Assembly: GCF_901933205.1 (NCBI RefSeq)
Contig: NC_044601.1
Span: forward strand, 44,179,376-44,243,375
DNA length: 64,000 nt
Reading direction: 5' to 3'
From: Camarhynchus parvulus
Taxonomy: Eukaryota; Chordata; Aves; Passeriformes; Thraupidae
Part shown: positions 62,018 to 64,000 of the stretch, in pieces
How positions within the stretch are numbered: the stretch's first letter is position 1
How the letters are laid out: each line of letters starts with the position of its first letter
The notes under the pieces: generated by a model
What the model saw: only the letters and a program-made list of their open reading frames with translations
Databases searched by the model: none
What the model was told of the DNA's origin: nothing
Made by a program: the position numbers and the translations under genes

Positions 62018-63567
62018 GCCAAAAATCACTTCTGTGCAAGGATCACTTCGTCCCAATAAATATCAGACAATATTTACATATGCATCAAAGCTACAGTTTG
62101 ACAAAAAAAAGTTAATTCATCCAAGAGTGCTTTGATCCTCTGACAAATCATTTCCTGATTAAAGCTGAAACAACAAAAAGGACTTTGGACACTAACCAGC
62201 TGTCACACTTGTGTTGTGAGCTGGCACTAAATCCCACAAAGCCTGGGAGGAAAGATTTAGGTGGTGGGAGGGGAACAAACGGCCTATTTGCATTCACAGC
62301 ATGCGAGAAGTTCCTTCTGGAAAAGCAATTCCTTCTCTTGCTACCTATCTGAAGCAAGCTAACAGAACAGGGAGCCATTAACACTCATCAAAAGGAAAGC
62401 AAGCAACTGCAGGACACTCTGGCAGCACTGAAGTATTGCAAAACTTGTTGGATGTACAAGAGCTGGGGGCGTTGTGGGTTAAAAAGAGTTTGTTTTGGCT
62501 TTTTTTGCTTTGCTCTCCAAAGGATGTTTAGAAAACAGAAAAAAATTTCAAATGCAATGACCCATTCGACTGAGCTGAGTGAGACAAAAACAAAAAATGA
62601 GCTTAACAAAGATCTGAGACAGCAGCTAGGAAAAGTGAAGGCAGAGTTGAGGTTTAGTAGTATCTCCTTTTTTCCTACTAAAATGAAACATTCACTGTAC
62701 TGTTGTACTCCTAAGCATAAAAAAAGTCCTGATGCTAGCAGACTTCTTTCAACATTCTTCATCAGATAGTCTCTCAGTTATTAATATTTTCCCATGCTTC
62801 TACTGGCAAATAGAACATTTGGCAATTAAAAAGAAATGCAGCTTGGGGGGTTGCAGATTAGAAGCATATTTTGCTACATAGTTCTAGTATGATGAACTCC
62901 TAATTAAAAAAAAAAACAACAACAAAACCCAAACATTATTAATCCAAGGTGTTGAAAGAAACAGTCCACAAAACTAAATAATTTCATCCAAACTTCAGCC
63001 TCGTTTTGTACAGTCTCATTAAATCAATAGGCCATAATATACAAAATAAAAGAGACTGACTAACTTTTGAGATGCTCTTAGTATGTTGGTGTTTATTAAC
63101 TTACTTTTACTAGTGATGTTATACAACTGAACCCCTGAAATCTCTCATTGTGACAGACTTGTTACTTTTCTATTCTTTCTCATTACAACAAGTTTTCTCA
63201 GCAGGCAGCTCTCAGATGCGCTGCTCGACCTGCCACCTGCCTACTTCCAAGGAGATCAGTATCTTCAAACTTCGAAGCACAAACGGACCAACTTGATAAA
63301 ACTCATGCCTGGCACTTTGAACTGCCTAACACCAGATCCAGAGCTGACATTACTGCAAGCCTTTCATAGGGCTCTGTTGTGATGCAAATAAAGTACAATC
63401 CCCAGACACAAAAAAGTCATTAAACCGGAATTAGGAGTTATAAGTAACTGGCAAGCTGAAGGAAAAATCTGGGTTAAAAGGAACACCAAAGAAAGACCTA
63501 CAAAGAAAGTGGGAAACGGCTGTTGACAATTACCCTTCAGCAAACACAAGGAAACAGGTATGGGGAC

Positions 63568-63770
63568 CGCAGTGCTCTGCAGCAGCAGCTTCCACGGCAG
63601 GCTCAGCCGGCTCGGCTTCCACAGCGTGAGCCGGGCACTCACATCACCCTTCTCCCCCGAAGGGGACAGAGTGTGCCATTCAGCCCTGCCGTGGGCTGAG
63701 CGCACTGACAGCATTTTAACTGAGCAGCCTCCGGCTCAACTCGCCGGCAGACGCCAGCTCTGTGAGTGAC
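63568..63770. promoter_or_regulatory. Small CpG-rich patch, possible promoter or first exon
   Basis: About 13 CpG dinucleotides occur within 63568-63752 in GC-rich sequence, while the flanking sequence has almost none. On the plus strand a 69-codon frame opens with ATG at 63560 and runs through the patch. A strong splice-donor-like GTGAGT lies at 63762-63767. Read on the minus strand a 70-codon frame also crosses it. No TATA box or known protein was recognised. The patch is short for a CpG island (about 200 bases), so it may be an unmethylated promoter of a gene or non-coding RNA, a CpG-rich repeat remnant, or a chance cluster. Confidence 0.35.
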
Positions 63771-64000
63771 CTGGAGCCAAGGCCAGCCAGGCTCCCAGCA
63801 GCTCCCCAGCTGCTGACCAAACAGGGAATTGAGCAAACTGGGCAACAGCAAACACTCACATGCTATTAGGTCAGGAGTTAAAATATCTCAATGACCTGCA
63901 ACTTCCATCATGAACAAGGGCTGATAAATGCCAGAGCCTTAGGGAATACAAACTCATCTACAAAAAAACCCATCCAGGCTTTGATGCAATTTCTGTCACT
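63771..64000. other. Unique sequence at the window edge
   Basis: Nothing recognisable. It follows the CpG-rich patch and would be the start of an intron if the GTGAGT at 63762 is a real donor. Confidence 0.5.

Larger units (their letters stand above)
53451..63567. other. Unique non-coding sequence, no gene seen
   Basis: Ten kilobases with no supported gene. The longest frames are 137 codons (54725-55138, -), 134 codons (61273-61677, +) and 131 codons (59755-60150, +), all unassigned. Minor simple repeats include (CT)n at 53480-53491, (AC)9 at 54039-54056, A14 at 59864-59877 and an A/C run at 62906-62932. The stretch 53860-54030 is of mixed composition with homeobox-type TAAT cores and might be conserved, but this is not testable here. 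Confidence 0.5.

Noticed and set aside
1..64000. CRISPR arrays, operons, tRNA or rRNA genes, integrative elements
   Set aside because: No regularly spaced repeats, ribosome-binding-site/ORF chains, or tRNA T-arm (GGTTCGANTCC-type) signals were found by eye. The sequence is vertebrate.

Overview
The window reads as nuclear DNA from a bird. The main evidence is two CR1 LINE copies and several solo LTRs of avian endogenous-retrovirus families. I recognise these from memory of avian repeats, and no search was run. The LTR types point to a neoavian bird, probably a songbird (inference). The DNA is AT-rich and CpG-poor, with stop codons throughout all frames. There is no prokaryotic gene organisation.

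I found no protein-coding gene, tRNA, rRNA or CRISPR array that I can support. The longest open frame is 214 codons (8736-9380, +), with no recognisable domain. Most open frames are 60-100 codons, as expected by chance. The window is best read as intron or intergenic sequence. Any exon here would have to be short and confirmed by RNA evidence.

Layout: 1-23814 is mostly unique sequence with simple repeats: a 144-base A/C-only tract at 1027-1170, a T-rich tract near 4.6 kb, small tandem duplications at 6.2 and 11.0 kb, and an AT repeat at 19.1 kb. A decayed CR1 LINE lies at about 23815-25475 (+). Unique sequence follows to 31.9 kb, including exon-like stretches at 29.2 and 30.1 kb. Two solo LTRs of different families and opposite strand lie at 31948-32354 (+) and 33340-34075 (-). 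The second has identical 5-bp target duplications and matching termini. Unique sequence runs from 34.1 to 44.0 kb. Two older LTRs follow at 44002-44580 (+) and about 46073-46502 (-). A (CA)19 microsatellite is at 47.9 kb and a second CR1 3' end at 52772-53410 (-). The last 10 kb is unique sequence ending in a small CpG-rich patch at 63568-63770 that could be a promoter or first exon.

No set of genes works together here. The functional candidates are the LTR promoter and polyadenylation signals, the CpG patch, and a few exon-like or conserved-looking stretches. I did not see a convincing new biological system.
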